A DNA stretch of 64,000 bases from Streptantibioticus silvisoli. GTDB lineage: Bacteria; Actinomycetota; Actinomycetes; Streptomycetales; Streptomycetaceae. Below are positions 24,503 to 33,707 of this stretch, one piece after another (position 1 is the stretch's first letter; every line of letters starts with the position of its first letter). The notes beneath the pieces are model-generated. The model saw nothing but the letters and a program-made list of their open reading frames with translations, had not been told where the DNA came from and did no database searches. The DNA is taken from assembly GCF_027947535.2 (NCBI RefSeq), contig NZ_JAAGKO020000016.1, positions 62,001 through 126,000 of the forward strand, given 5' to 3'. The translations under genes were made by a program, and so were the position numbers.

Positions 24503-25435
24503 TCAGGAACCGGCGCCCGAACTGCGCGGGCGGGGCCGCCAGCGCAGCAGGCGCCGTTCGAGGAGCGTGATCAGCCCTTCGGCGATCAGTGCGAACGCCG
24601 CGGTGATGACCAGGCCCGCGTAGACGCCGTCGGGGTCGAAGTTGGCCTGGGCCTGGGAGATCAGCAGCCCGAGACCCTGCTGGGCCCCGAGCAGTTCGCC
24701 GACGATGGCGCCGGTGATGGCGAAGCCGAACGCGATGTGCAGGCTGGTGGTGATCCAGCTGAGCGCGGACGGGATGACCACGTGCAAGGTCACCTTGGCG
24801 TTGCTGGCGCCGAGGATGCGGGCGTTGGCGATGAGGTTGCGGTCCACCTCGCGGGCGCCCTGGAAGGCGTTGAAGAACACGCCGAAGAAGACCAGGACGA
24901 CCGCCAGCGCGACCTTGGAGTCGATGCCGAGGCCGAACCAGATGGCGAACACCGACCCGAGCACGATGCGCGGTATGGAGTTCAGCGTCTTGATGTAGGG
25001 GGCGAACACGTCCGACAGCAGGCTGAGCCGGCCGAGCACGATGCCGCACACGACGCCGAGGGTCACCCCGATCCCGAACCCGAGCAGGGTCTCCTGGAGG
25101 GTCACCCAGACCTGGTCCCACAGCGGGCCCTGGGACGTGCCGTGCGCCGTCCAGGCCCACAACTGCGTCCAGACACCGGAGGGTTCACCGAAGTAGAACG
25201 TGTCGATGGTGCCGGTGGAGGACAGCAGCTGCCACAGGCCGACGAACACCACGAGGACCAGCACCCGGCCGGTGAGGACCACCACGCGGCGCCGGTTGCG
25301 CTGCCGGCGGGCGGTCGCCGCCCGGGTCGCGGCCGCCTCGCTCAGCGGCGGGACCGGGCGGTCCGGCACGCCGTCGGCCGGGCCGGGATCCGCCGGCGCC
25401 GTACCGGTACTCGATCGGGGGCCTTGCGCGTTCAT
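24503..25435 (-). CDS. ABC transporter permease (SsuC/TauC type)
   Basis: 310 aa. After a Pro-rich cytoplasmic N-terminus come six hydrophobic segments, beginning VVVLTGRVLVLVVFVGLWQLL. The EAA-type cytoplasmic loop is visible as ANARILGASNAKVTLHVVIP. The C-terminal helix precedes a basic tail. Start ATG 25435 is chosen over a more distant GTG. It lies between the ATPase (110 bp upstream) and the binding protein (110 bp downstream) on the same strand, forming one importer. Confidence 0.88.
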   Translation of the reverse strand: MNAQGPRSSTGTAPADPGPADGVPDRPVPPLSEAAATRAATARRQRNRRRVVVLTGRVLVLVVFVGLWQLLSSTGTIDTFYFGEPSGVWTQLWAWTAHGTSQGPLWDQVWVTLQETLLGFGIGVTLGVVCGIVLGRLSLLSDVFAPYIKTLNSIPRIVLGSVFAIWFGLGIDSKVALAVVLVFFGVFFNAFQGAREVDRNLIANARILGASNAKVTLHVVIPSALSWITTSLHIAFGFAITGAIVGELLGAQQGLGLLISQAQANFDPDGVYAGLVITAAFALIAEGLITLLERRLLRWRPRPRSSGAGS

Positions 25436-25544
25436 GCGGTGGTGCCTCTTCCGGACGTCGGTCGGGTCTTGCGGACGGGCGGTGGTGCCTCTCGCGGCGG
25501 CCGGGGTCCCTCGCACGGCCCGACGCCGCCGGCGCGTAGCGGGG

Positions 25545-26408
25545 TCAGGCCGCGGTGACGCTGCGCCGGTAGGCGACCTGCACTTCGTCGCGCAGCGCCT
25601 CCCATATCCGTTCGTGCAGCTTGACGAACTCCGGGGTGTGCCGGATCTCGCGGGTGTTCCTCGGCCGGGGCAGGTCGATGCGGAACTCCTGCTTGACGGT
25701 GGCCGGTCCGGCGGTCATGACGACGACCCGGTCGGCGAGCGAGATCGCCTCCTCCAGGTCGTGGGTGATGAACACCACCGACGGCCGGGTCAGCTCCCAC
25801 AGGGACAGCAGTTCGTCGGACATGATCTGCCGGGTCTGCACGTCCAGGCCGGCGAACGGCTCGTCCATGAGCAGCACCCGCGGCCGGTTGATCATGGTCT
25901 GGGCGAGCGCCACCCGCTTGCGCATCCCGCCCGAGAGCTGGTGGGGGTGGTACCGCTCGAACCCGGCGAGCCCCACCCGGCGCACCCAGTCGGCGGCCTC
26001 GGCGAGCGCCTCCTTGCGGGGCATGCCGCGGAAGCGCGGACCGGTGGCGATGTTCCCGATGACCGTCTTCCAGGGGAATACCGCGTCGGCCTGGAAGACG
26101 AAGCCCACCTGGTCACCGATGCCGTCCACCGGACGGCCGCCGATCAGCACCTCACCGCTGTCGGGCTGGTCCGTACCGCAGATCATCGACAGTGTTGTGG
26201 ACTTGCCGCAGCCGGTCGGGCCGACGACCGCGGTGAACTCACCGGGCGCGACGGAGAAATTGATGTCGCGCAGCACATCGTGATTGCCGCCCTGGGGTGT
26301 ACTGAAGCTTTTGCTCACATCACGCATCACGATTGACGGCGGCTGCGTCGCCGGCTGCGGTGATGGGGCCGGTCCTTCGACGCGCCCACGCCGGGATTCG
26401 CTTGTCAC
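25545..26408 (-). CDS. ABC transporter ATPase (SsuB/TauB type)
   Basis: 287 aa. Walker A VGPTGCGKST, Q-loop FVFQADAVFPW, signature LSGGMRKRVALAQ, Walker B VLLMDEPFAGLD and switch HDLEEAISLADRV are intact. The first 25 residues are a disordered Arg/Pro/Ser stretch before IVMRDVSKSF. GTG 26408 is the longest start; a start nearer IVMRD is possible. It is the first gene of the importer operon and has its own dedicated membrane partners, so it does not rely on MsiK. Confidence 0.9.
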   Translation of the reverse strand: MTSESRRGRVEGPAPSPQPATQPPSIVMRDVSKSFSTPQGGNHDVLRDINFSVAPGEFTAVVGPTGCGKSTTLSMICGTDQPDSGEVLIGGRPVDGIGDQVGFVFQADAVFPWKTVIGNIATGPRFRGMPRKEALAEAADWVRRVGLAGFERYHPHQLSGGMRKRVALAQTMINRPRVLLMDEPFAGLDVQTRQIMSDELLSLWELTRPSVVFITHDLEEAISLADRVVVMTAGPATVKQEFRIDLPRPRNTREIRHTPEFVKLHERIWEALRDEVQVAYRRSVTAA

Positions 26409-26800
26409 GCAATGAGGCTGTCAGAACTCCACTCGGTGCAACAACCTTGTCGGCCGGAGGGGTCACTGACTTAAGAACCGGCCTGACGGTCGGTTAGTGG
26501 GCTTTCTGGGCAGGTATGGCATTGGCTGACCGGTATTCCTGCTCTGTCGGGGCGTTGATTCGCGCGTGTTTCGAAGGCGGTTCGGCGGTGTTCCGGAGGT
26601 CTGTTCATCAAGAGATGTCCGTGTATGGGGCAAGCAATGTGGACCGGGGTGGGTCCGGTCGGCCCGCTTTGGCGTGATTGAGGCATGTGTGCGCCGCCGG
26701 GTTGTGGTTTTTTCCTGGAGAACTTCTGTGTGAATGACGTGGCTGCGGAGATTATGCGAAGAAGATAGGGTGCGGCTATTCCGTGCGGTAACTTTTCGCG
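26409..26800. other. AT-richer divergent promoter region
   Basis: This 392-bp gap between the divergent ABC importer and the transposase-like gene has clearly lower GC than the rest of the window, with runs such as GGTTGTGGTTTTTTCC at about 26700-26715. No gene is seen. No IS terminal inverted repeat is obvious by eye. Confidence 0.45.
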
Positions 26801-27943
26801 ATGGCAGCCCCTTATCGCGGCATACGGTGCGAAACACACCTGCCCGACCGGCTCGCTCTGCGCATGCTCGTGCAGGCGTTTCGGCCCGAGCTGATGGACC
26901 GGCTGGTGGACGAGGCCGAGCGAAAAGAACGGCGTTCCAGGCTTCTTCCGGCGCGCGTCATGATGTACTTCACGCTCGCGATGTGGCTTTTCGAGACCTC
27001 TTCCTACGAGGAGGTGCTCGCCAAACTGACCGGCGGACTGCCCGAGTTCTTCGAGGAGGCCGGCGACCTGGCCAGCGCCGCCGCCATCACCCGGGCCCGC
27101 CGGCGACTGGGCGTCGAACCCCTCAAGGCCCTGTGCGGCCACCTGGCCGCCTCCGCCGAACCGGAGGCGTCCCCGGCGGACGGCGGGACGGCCCGTGCGG
27201 CAGGCCGGGTGCTCGCCTTCGAAAGCGTCGCGCTGGAGGCCCCCGACACCCCCGCCAACCGCGTCGCGTTCGGCGCGCCCGACGGGGACTGCCGCCACCT
27301 GAACGTCTGGCTGACCTCGCTCACCGACTGCCGCACCCGGGTGGTCGTGGCCTCCGCGATCGCCTCCGGCGCGGACCACGGCGCCGAAAGCCTGCTGGTC
27401 AGGTGTCCGCCCGGTCTCATCGGCGCCGGGACCCTGGTGGTGGGCGATGAAGAAACGATCCCCTCGAACCTGTGGCACGCCCTGGCCGAGGCGGGCGCCG
27501 ACCAGGTGTGGCAACTCGGCGAGCACGCCCAATTACCGGCCGCGCGCGGGCTGCCCGACGGCTCCTACCTCTCGGCCCCGGTCGGCGGCCACCGGGGAAC
27601 CGGTCCGCGCCGGGAGACCGTCGTGCGCGTGGTGCCCTGGAACGGTACGGGCAGACCCGGTGCCAGGCGGGCCGAGGAAGGGGGACGGCGGGACAGACTG
27701 GTCACGTCGATCCTCGACGACGACGCCGTGCCGGCCGACGTGATCGCGGCCCGTTACGCCCGGGCGGGAGCGGGCCGGGCCGGCGTGCGCCAGTTCACCG
27801 GGCAGTTGGACGGACAACGCGTCTTCTTGCGTTCCAAAAGCCCTGAACTTGTTCAGCAGGAAATATACGCGTTGCTCTGTACTTACCATGCCGTAAGGAA
27901 TCTGGTATCTCCGAACTATGCGGACGTCCGACTTTACGAATGA
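26801..27943 (+). CDS. IS4 transposase-like protein, probably catalytically dead and domesticated
   Basis: 380 aa, uninterrupted. The N-terminal domain (SRLLPARVMMYFTLAMWLF, YEEVLAKLTGGLPEF, RARRRLGVEPLKAL) and the C-terminal LRSKSPELVQQEIYALL are those of IS4-family transposases. The RNase-H core is altered. The usual DGT first-aspartate motif reads ESV in LAFESVALEAPDTPAN. The DRxF-type motif reads GDEET. The YxxxRWxIE catalytic glutamate region reads YARAGAGRAGVRQF. The protein therefore probably cannot transpose. Codon 245 (27533-27535) is TTA. Start ATG 26801 lacks a clear ribosome binding site. An intact frame with a lost catalytic triad suggests a DNA-binding role. Confidence 0.75.
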   Translation: MAAPYRGIRCETHLPDRLALRMLVQAFRPELMDRLVDEAERKERRSRLLPARVMMYFTLAMWLFETSSYEEVLAKLTGGLPEFFEEAGDLASAAAITRARRRLGVEPLKALCGHLAASAEPEASPADGGTARAAGRVLAFESVALEAPDTPANRVAFGAPDGDCRHLNVWLTSLTDCRTRVVVASAIASGADHGAESLLVRCPPGLIGAGTLVVGDEETIPSNLWHALAEAGADQVWQLGEHAQLPAARGLPDGSYLSAPVGGHRGTGPRRETVVRVVPWNGTGRPGARRAEEGGRRDRLVTSILDDDAVPADVIAARYARAGAGRAGVRQFTGQLDGQRVFLRSKSPELVQQEIYALLCTYHAVRNLVSPNYADVRLYE

Positions 27944-28216
27944 TGCCCGGGTGTGCCGGGATGCGGGTATGAAGGACTGCGTCCCGGGTGTGTGGACGCG
28001 CTCCGGCAGCCCGGCGGAAGGACCCACTCCGCTAAGTCAGTAATGGCGCCCTTTGCTCAGGTGAGCCATCGTGTGCTGGAATGCGGGTCACGACGAGGAC
28101 GCGGAAGACGTAAAGCCAAAGACCCGGTGTTTGGCGGATCCAGGTGTTCGTTGTGGCGAACCGGATTGACCAGGCGTCGTCGCGTCCGGAAACGACGTTA
28201 TGAGGGTTAAGGGTTA

Positions 28217-31200
28217 GTGGATGGAAGACCAGCGACCCCGCCGAGTCGGGTATCCGTCGACGGACGAAGGCCGCGGGGCACGTCGCGGCGTGGCCACGCT
28301 GTGACGGGAACGCCGGGAGCCGGCGGTGTCACCGAACGGGGACGGACCGCGGGAGCCGGCGGTCTGCCCGCCCGGTTGTCCGCCAAGCGGCGCCTGGGCA
28401 ACTGGCGGCTGCGCAGCCGCATGCTGCTGCTGGTCCTGGTCCCGCTGGTCGCGATCGTCCCGCTGGTCGGCGTCCGTGTCGTGTCCGAGGTCGGCACCGT
28501 GCAGGCCGACTCCGACACCCGTGACCAGACGCTGATCGCCCAGCGCATCTCCAGCCTGGTCAGCGCGCTCGACGACGAGCGGGACCTCACCGAGGTCGCG
28601 CTCAACGGATCGGGCGTCGGCGGGGACGCCCGGCTGCTGAAGGCCGAGCGGACCACCACGGCGGACGTCACGCAGTTCGACGACGCGCTGCGCCAGTACC
28701 ACGGCAGTGTCACCGCCCTGCCGCCCGCCACCCAGCAGCTCGGCGCGCGCGCCGAGGCCCGGCTCGCCGACATCGATCCGCTGCGCGCCTCCAACCTGCG
28801 GCTCGGCGCCGGTACGCCCAGCTTCACCGCGTACACGACGGTCATCGACGACCTGCTGGACTTCAGCGCCCAGCTCGCCGCGGTCAGCCCCGACCACACG
28901 CTCGGCACCCTGGTCGGCACGCTGGCCTCCGTCGAGCAGATCGAGCAGCAGACGTCGAGCGAGCGCGGATACCTCGTCGACGTGCTCAGCGCCGGCAGCT
29001 TCACGCTGGAGCAGAAGGAGGACATCGAGCAGGCGCAGGCGCAGTTCGCCACCGCCGCCACCTCGATCGCCAACGACGCGCCGGCGTCGATCCTCAACCT
29101 GTACCAGTCCACCGTCAGCGGCGACCAGGTGGGCGCCGCCGACGGCACCGTCGAGGACGTCTCCGCCGCGGCCCAGGAGGGCACCCCGCTCAGCAGCCTC
29201 GGGGTCAGCCGGTCCACCGCGTACCAGCAGCTGACGGACAAGCTCCAGGCGGTCCGCACCGTCGAGCAGAAGGTCAACGCCGACATGGGGCAGCGCGCTT
29301 CGCTGCTGGTGTCGCAGGGCGAGACCCAACTGTGGGAGAACGTCGGCCTCTTCGTCGCGGTGATCGTGCTGTCCTACCTCGCCGCCGTGGTCCTCGCCCG
29401 GTCCGTGGTGCTGCCGCTGCGTCAACTGCGCCGTTCCGCACTGGACATCGCCGACCACCGCCTGCCGGAGGTCGTGCGCCGGCTGCACGACGCGGAGCCC
29501 ACCGAGGAGTCCGTCCGGGTCCAGCCGATCGATCTGCACACGCAGGACGAGGTCGGCCAGGTGGCGCGGGCGTTCGACCGGGTCCACCACGAAGCGGTCC
29601 GCCTCGCCACCGAGCAGGCGATGATGCGCAGCAACGTCAACACGATCTTCACCAACCTCTCGCGGCGCAGTGAGAGCCTGGTGCTGCGGCAGTTGCAGCT
29701 GATCGACGAGCTGGAGAACGGCGAGCAGAACCCCGCCCAGCTCTCCAGCCTCTTCCAGCTCGACCACCTCGCGACCCGCATGCGCCGCAACAACGAGAAC
29801 CTGCTGGTGCTCGCCGGTGAGGAGCAGGGGCGCCGGTGGAACCAGCCGGTGTCGCTGCTCGACGTGGTCCGGGCCGCCACCGCGGAGGTCGAGCAGTACG
29901 AGCGCGTCGCCCTCTACGAGCTGCCCGACGTGGCGCTGTCCGGCCACGCCGCGACCGACGTCGTCCACCTGGTGGCCGAACTCATCGAGAACGCCACCTC
30001 GTTCTCGGCCCCCGAGAGCGAGGTCCTGGTCAGCGCCAGGACGCTGGCCGCCGGCGACGTCGTCCTCGACATCGCCGACTCCGGCATCGGCATCCGCTCG
30101 GAGGAGCTGGAGCGGATCAACGAGCGGCTCGCCGAGCCGCCGGTGGTGGACGTGGCGATCTCCCGCCGCATGGGGCTGTTCGTGGTCGGCCGGCTGGCGG
30201 TCAAGTACCGCATCCAGGTGTGGCTGACCAGCCCGGAGACCGGCGGGCTCAACGCGCTCGTGCGCATCCCGCCGGACCTGCTGCGGTCGGTGAACGAGCT
30301 CGACGAGGACTCCGGCACCGCGTTCGAGCAGGCCGTCCGGCCCGCCTCGCACGCCAAGGAACCGTCCGGCGCCCCCGAACCCGGCGCGCGGCCGCAGCGG
30401 AACGAGAGCCTCGGCTTCCGCCCGGAGCCGGCTGGCAGCGCCGGCTTCCGCGCCGAACCGTTCGACCCCGCCGGTTTCCGGCCCGAGCCGGCCGACATCA
30501 CCGGCTACCTGCCGGAACCGGGCGGCGCTGCGCGCTTCGACCCGTCCTTCGACACCTCCTTCAGCCAGATCGCCCAGGGCTCCGCGGGCGACCCGCGGTT
30601 CGACGACCTGCCGGTGCGCGGCCGTACCGACGACCTGCCGGTGCGCGGCCGTACCGACGACCTGCCGGTGCGCGGCCGTACCGGGCCCGACGCGGACGAC
30701 TTCCCGTGGTTCGTGGACGAGGCCGGTCCGCAGGCTCAGCCGGACGGCGACTTCTCGTGGTTCGAGCAGCCGGACGAGGTGGCCCCGCCGGCTGCTCCCG
30801 GTCGCGGCGGGCCGCAGTCCGGGCCGTCCCAGGACTCCGGCTGGCACGCCTTCGCCGATCCGGCCCACGGCGCGTCCGGCTCGGAGCGGTCACCGATCTT
30901 CGACTCGATGAACACCGAGTGGTTCGGGCCCGAGGGCCGCGGCCTGTCGCCCGCCGCCGGACCGGGCACGGGCGTGGCGCCGCTGCCCGGCCACCCGCAG
31001 TCCGCCGACGGCAGGTGGCCCGACCGGTCCGCCGCCGACAGCGGTGCCTCCGCCTCCTGGGCCCCGGCCCAGGACAGCTGGCGGTCCACCCCGGTCGTCA
31101 GGCCGGCGGTCGGCGGCCTGACCCCGCAGGGACTGCCCGTCCGGGTGCCGCGCGGCAACCCCGGCCCCGGCCAGGCCGCGAGCCCGGGCGCGTCGCGGCC

Positions 31201-31342
31201 GGCCCCGCCGCCGGTCGAGCCGCGTTCGGCGGACCTGATGAGGGAACGGCTGTCCCGTTTTCACCAGGGCGTCAGGCAGGGGAAGGACGGTTCGGGGCTT
31301 GACGGGCCGAGGCCGTTACCGGGTGGGCCGGAAACGCCATGA
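28217..31342 (+). CDS. cvnA: CvnA-type sensor histidine kinase with nitrate/nitrite-sensing-like domain
   Basis: 1041 aa. A basic N-terminus leads to TM1 (MLLLVLVPLVAIVPLVGV), an extracellular all-helical NIT-like sensor (about residues 95-370), TM2 (LFVAVIVLSYLAAVVLA), a HAMP-like segment, a helical dimerisation region (SRRSESLVLRQLQLIDELEN) and a GHKL ATPase with N box LIENATSFS and G1 DIADSGIGI. The last 330 residues are disordered, including three tandem copies of DDLPVRGRT. As in other conservons, it is followed by a roadblock protein and a DUF742 protein. GTG 28217 is the only plausible long start. Confidence 0.9.
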   Translation: MDGRPATPPSRVSVDGRRPRGTSRRGHAVTGTPGAGGVTERGRTAGAGGLPARLSAKRRLGNWRLRSRMLLLVLVPLVAIVPLVGVRVVSEVGTVQADSDTRDQTLIAQRISSLVSALDDERDLTEVALNGSGVGGDARLLKAERTTTADVTQFDDALRQYHGSVTALPPATQQLGARAEARLADIDPLRASNLRLGAGTPSFTAYTTVIDDLLDFSAQLAAVSPDHTLGTLVGTLASVEQIEQQTSSERGYLVDVLSAGSFTLEQKEDIEQAQAQFATAATSIANDAPASILNLYQSTVSGDQVGAADGTVEDVSAAAQEGTPLSSLGVSRSTAYQQLTDKLQAVRTVEQKVNADMGQRASLLVSQGETQLWENVGLFVAVIVLSYLAAVVLARSVVLPLRQLRRSALDIADHRLPEVVRRLHDAEPTEESVRVQPIDLHTQDEVGQVARAFDRVHHEAVRLATEQAMMRSNVNTIFTNLSRRSESLVLRQLQLIDELENGEQNPAQLSSLFQLDHLATRMRRNNENLLVLAGEEQGRRWNQPVSLLDVVRAATAEVEQYERVALYELPDVALSGHAATDVVHLVAELIENATSFSAPESEVLVSARTLAAGDVVLDIADSGIGIRSEELERINERLAEPPVVDVAISRRMGLFVVGRLAVKYRIQVWLTSPETGGLNALVRIPPDLLRSVNELDEDSGTAFEQAVRPASHAKEPSGAPEPGARPQRNESLGFRPEPAGSAGFRAEPFDPAGFRPEPADITGYLPEPGGAARFDPSFDTSFSQIAQGSAGDPRFDDLPVRGRTDDLPVRGRTDDLPVRGRTGPDADDFPWFVDEAGPQAQPDGDFSWFEQPDEVAPPAAPGRGGPQSGPSQDSGWHAFADPAHGASGSERSPIFDSMNTEWFGPEGRGLSPAAGPGTGVAPLPGHPQSADGRWPDRSAADSGASASWAPAQDSWRSTPVVRPAVGGLTPQGLPVRVPRGNPGPGQAASPGASRPAPPPVEPRSADLMRERLSRFHQGVRQGKDGSGLDGPRPLPGGPETP

Positions 31343-31404
31343 GCGGACCGTCGTCTCTCCTCCACCCCGGGACATCTGGGATGTCCACAGCACAGGAAGC
31401 AGTC

Positions 31405-31827
31405 ATGAGCGAGCTGAGCAAGGCAGCGCAGAACCTGAACTGGCTCGTCGCCAACTTCGTGAAGCAAGTACCGGGCGTGGCCCACGCGGTGGTCGTCTCC
31501 TCGGACGGCGTCCAGCTCCTGGCGTCCGAGGCCGTGCCCAAGGACCGCGGCGACCAGCTGGCGGCGGTGGCCTCCGGGCTGGCGAGCCTGACGCAGGGCG
31601 CGGCCAACCTCTTCGAGGCCGGCTCGGTCACCCAGACCGTCGTGGACATGCTGCACGGCTTCCTGTTCGTGACGTCGATCAGCGACGGCTCGGTGCTTGC
31701 CGTGCTCGCCTCGCCGACCTGCGACATGAAACTCGTCGGGTACGAGATGACCTTGCTGGTCGAACGTACCGGCGACGTGCTCACTCCCGCCCTGCGCGCG
31801 GAGCTCCAGAGCGCACTGGCACGCTGA
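31405..31827 (+). CDS. cvnB: CvnB-type roadblock/LC7 protein
   Basis: 140 aa (148 if started at ATG 31381). Roadblock/LC7 fold: AAQNLNWLVANFVKQVPGV, then HAVVVSSDGVQLLASE, a central helix with SGLASLTQGAANLF, and the strand FLFVTSISDGSVLAVL. In conservons, CvnB acts with a Ras-like GTPase, CvnD, as a bacterial analogue of a G-protein regulator. ATG 31405 is preferred because GGAAG lies upstream. It is placed 60 bp after cvnA and 49 bp before cvnC, so one operon. Confidence 0.92.
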   Translation: MSELSKAAQNLNWLVANFVKQVPGVAHAVVVSSDGVQLLASEAVPKDRGDQLAAVASGLASLTQGAANLFEAGSVTQTVVDMLHGFLFVTSISDGSVLAVLASPTCDMKLVGYEMTLLVERTGDVLTPALRAELQSALAR

Positions 31828-31876
31828 AACTGGGTAGGGCCTGCCGACCGGGCCCCACGGGGAAGGATGGGCTTTC

Positions 31877-32236
31877 GTGAACGGAGACCAGAGGGGCAGA
31901 TCATCGCCCTTCGTACGTCCCTACGCCGTCACCGGCGGACGTACGACGGCACGGCACGACTTCGCGCTTGAGGCGCTCGTCAGCACCAACATGCGTGCTT
32001 GGGACAGCGGCATCAGACTCTCTCCCGAGCACCGGGCGATCTGCCGGCTCTGCATGGAGCTGAAGTCGGTGGCCGAGATCTCCGCCCTGCTGAACGTGCC
32101 TCTCGGCGTCACCCGCGTCTTAGTGGGTGACCTCGCCGAAAGCGGTCTGGTCAACGTCCAGCAACCGGGCCAGGGCGGAGGACGGCCGGACGTCACGCTC
32201 CTGGAGCGGGTGCTCGTCGGGCTGCGCGGCCTGTAG
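31877..32236 (+). CDS. cvnC: CvnC-type DUF742 protein with a TTA codon
   Basis: 119 aa. DUF742 hallmarks: FVRPYAVTGGRT near the N-terminus, then SPEHRAICRLCMELKSVAEI and a winged-helix-like NVPLGVTRVLVGDLAESGLV. GTG 31877 is preceded by GGAAGGA. Codon 82 (32120-32122) is TTA, so full CvnC synthesis should need bldA. In standard conservons a GTPase gene, cvnD, follows within a few bases and overlaps; here the operon ends and 550 bp of repetitive DNA follow. Confidence 0.92.
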   Translation: MNGDQRGRSSPFVRPYAVTGGRTTARHDFALEALVSTNMRAWDSGIRLSPEHRAICRLCMELKSVAEISALLNVPLGVTRVLVGDLAESGLVNVQQPGQGGGRPDVTLLERVLVGLRGL

Positions 32237-32788
32237 GACGGGTCCCGCGGGGCGTGTCGGCTCCGCGGGACGTGGGCGTTCTGCGGGCGGGCGTGCGGGG
32301 CTGCGCGGCGTTGTGCGGGCGTGCGGGGCTGTGCCGGTCGCGCGGGTCGCCAGGCGTCGTGCGGACGTTGGGGGCTGTGCCGGTCGCTCGGGTCTGGGGA
32401 GCGGGTTCCGGCCGGCGCGGGTGCGGTGCGGCTGCGGGGCGCGGGCTGCGGTGCGGTGCTGGGCGCTGAGGCGTTCTGGCGGCTGGCCGGGGCGTTGCGG
32501 TAACGCCGCGATGTGCCGGGCCGGGCGGCGTGATCGCGCACCGCCGGCCCGCTCGCCCGGCCCCGACGACACCTGCGTCGGCCGTGGGCGTACGACACGG
32601 CCCCGCCACCGGCCGCGCCCGCCACCGGTGCGATCCGTCCGCCGCCGAACCGTCCGCCACCGAAGCCAACCGTCCACCACCGATGCGATCCACCCGTCTC
32701 CTCACGGCCGGCGGAGACGGCCGGCGAACACCGTGCACACGACCGGCCGGCCGAATCCGGGCTCCGCGCCCGCTGCCAAAGGAGAGTC
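32237..32788. other. Repetitive DNA where cvnD would be expected
   Basis: GC-rich drifting repeats built on GCGTGCGGGGCTGTGCCGG dominate 32260-32520, followed by CCACCGGTGCGATCC-like words to about 32690. I find no P-loop (GxxxxGKS/T) or other trace of a Ras-like GTPase in any frame. The AAGGAG ribosome binding site of the next gene closes the stretch. Confidence 0.6.
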
Positions 32789-33565
32789 ATGCTCAACCGA
32801 TCAGCGCGCGCCGTGTCCTTCGGGACCGCGGCCGAGGAGTACGACCGCTTCCGGATGGGCCCGTCGGAGCAGGTGCTCGACTGGCTGCTGCCCCCGGACT
32901 GCGCCGCGGTGCTGGACCTGGGCGCCGGCACCGGCCTGCTGACCCGTCAGCTCGCCGAACGGGTGGACGACGTGCTGGCCGTCGAGCCCGACGCCCGCAT
33001 GCGCGAGGTGCTCGCCGCCGGCTGCCCCCGGGCCACGGTGCTGGAGGGCACCGCCGAGAACATCCCGCTGCCCGGCGCCCGGGTCGGCGCCGTCACCGTG
33101 TCGGCCGCGTGGCACTGGATGGACCCGGTCCGCGCGCTCCCCGAGATCGCCCGGGTGCTCCAGCCCGGCGGCACGCTCGCCATCCTGTGGACCCGCCGGG
33201 ACCGCCGGGTGCCGTGGGTCGACGCCCTGGACTCCTTCGTACGGGACCTGGTGGGCGCCGGCGACGAGGTCGAGCGGCAGATCCGGCGGATGGGCACCGA
33301 GCGGTGGCTCCCGGACGGCGTGCCGTTCACCGAGCCGGAGTCGCGCGTCCTGACCTGGACCGCGCCGCTGACCGTCGACGCACTGGTCGGCATGTTCGCC
33401 ACCTACAGCGGGTTCATCGCACAGCCGGAGGAACGCAAGCGGGAGCTCGCCGGCCTGATCGACGCGCAGGTCCACCGGACGGCGGACATCGCCGACGGGA
33501 CGGTCCGGATGCCCATGGCCTGCCACACCTGGCGCCTGCGGCTCACGGAGGCCGCTCCGCGCTGA
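32789..33565 (+). CDS. Class I SAM-dependent methyltransferase
   Basis: 258 aa. Motif I is VLDLGAGTGLLTRQLAER, motif II ends in AVEPDARM, the acidic loop is EGTAENIPLP, and post-III is LQPGGTLAILW, the UbiE/Methyltransf_11 pattern. The aromatic run SAAWHWMDP after the binding site is typical of a streptomycete subgroup with a C-terminal helical lid. The start follows AAGGAG. The methyl acceptor is unknown. It stands alone between repetitive spacers. Confidence 0.88.
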   Translation: MLNRSARAVSFGTAAEEYDRFRMGPSEQVLDWLLPPDCAAVLDLGAGTGLLTRQLAERVDDVLAVEPDARMREVLAAGCPRATVLEGTAENIPLPGARVGAVTVSAAWHWMDPVRALPEIARVLQPGGTLAILWTRRDRRVPWVDALDSFVRDLVGAGDEVERQIRRMGTERWLPDGVPFTEPESRVLTWTAPLTVDALVGMFATYSGFIAQPEERKRELAGLIDAQVHRTADIADGTVRMPMACHTWRLRLTEAAPR

Positions 33566-33707
33566 CGCGGGGCCCCTCCGAGCTCACGGAGGCCGCTCCG
33601 AGCTGACGAGGGGGCGGGGCGGTGCGACGAGGGGGCGGGGCGGTGCCGCGCCGCCCGGCCGGGGCCGATGGCGTCGGCCGCCGCGCCAGGGGGGACGCCC
33701 CGCGTTC
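33566..33707. repeat. Short duplicated spacer between convergent genes
   Basis: The end of the methyltransferase gene is duplicated: GGAGGCCGCTCCGNGCTGACG appears at about 33548 and 33586. GACGAGGGGGCGGGGCGGTGC then appears twice in tandem (33606 and 33627 regions). It lies between convergent genes and holds nothing else. Confidence 0.65.

Noticed and set aside
28214-30868. 884-aa minus-strand frame opposite cvnA
   Set aside because: Antisense to a protein with clear sensor-kinase domains; it contains reversed-frame low-complexity Val/Glu/Arg/Asp strings typical of GC shadows.
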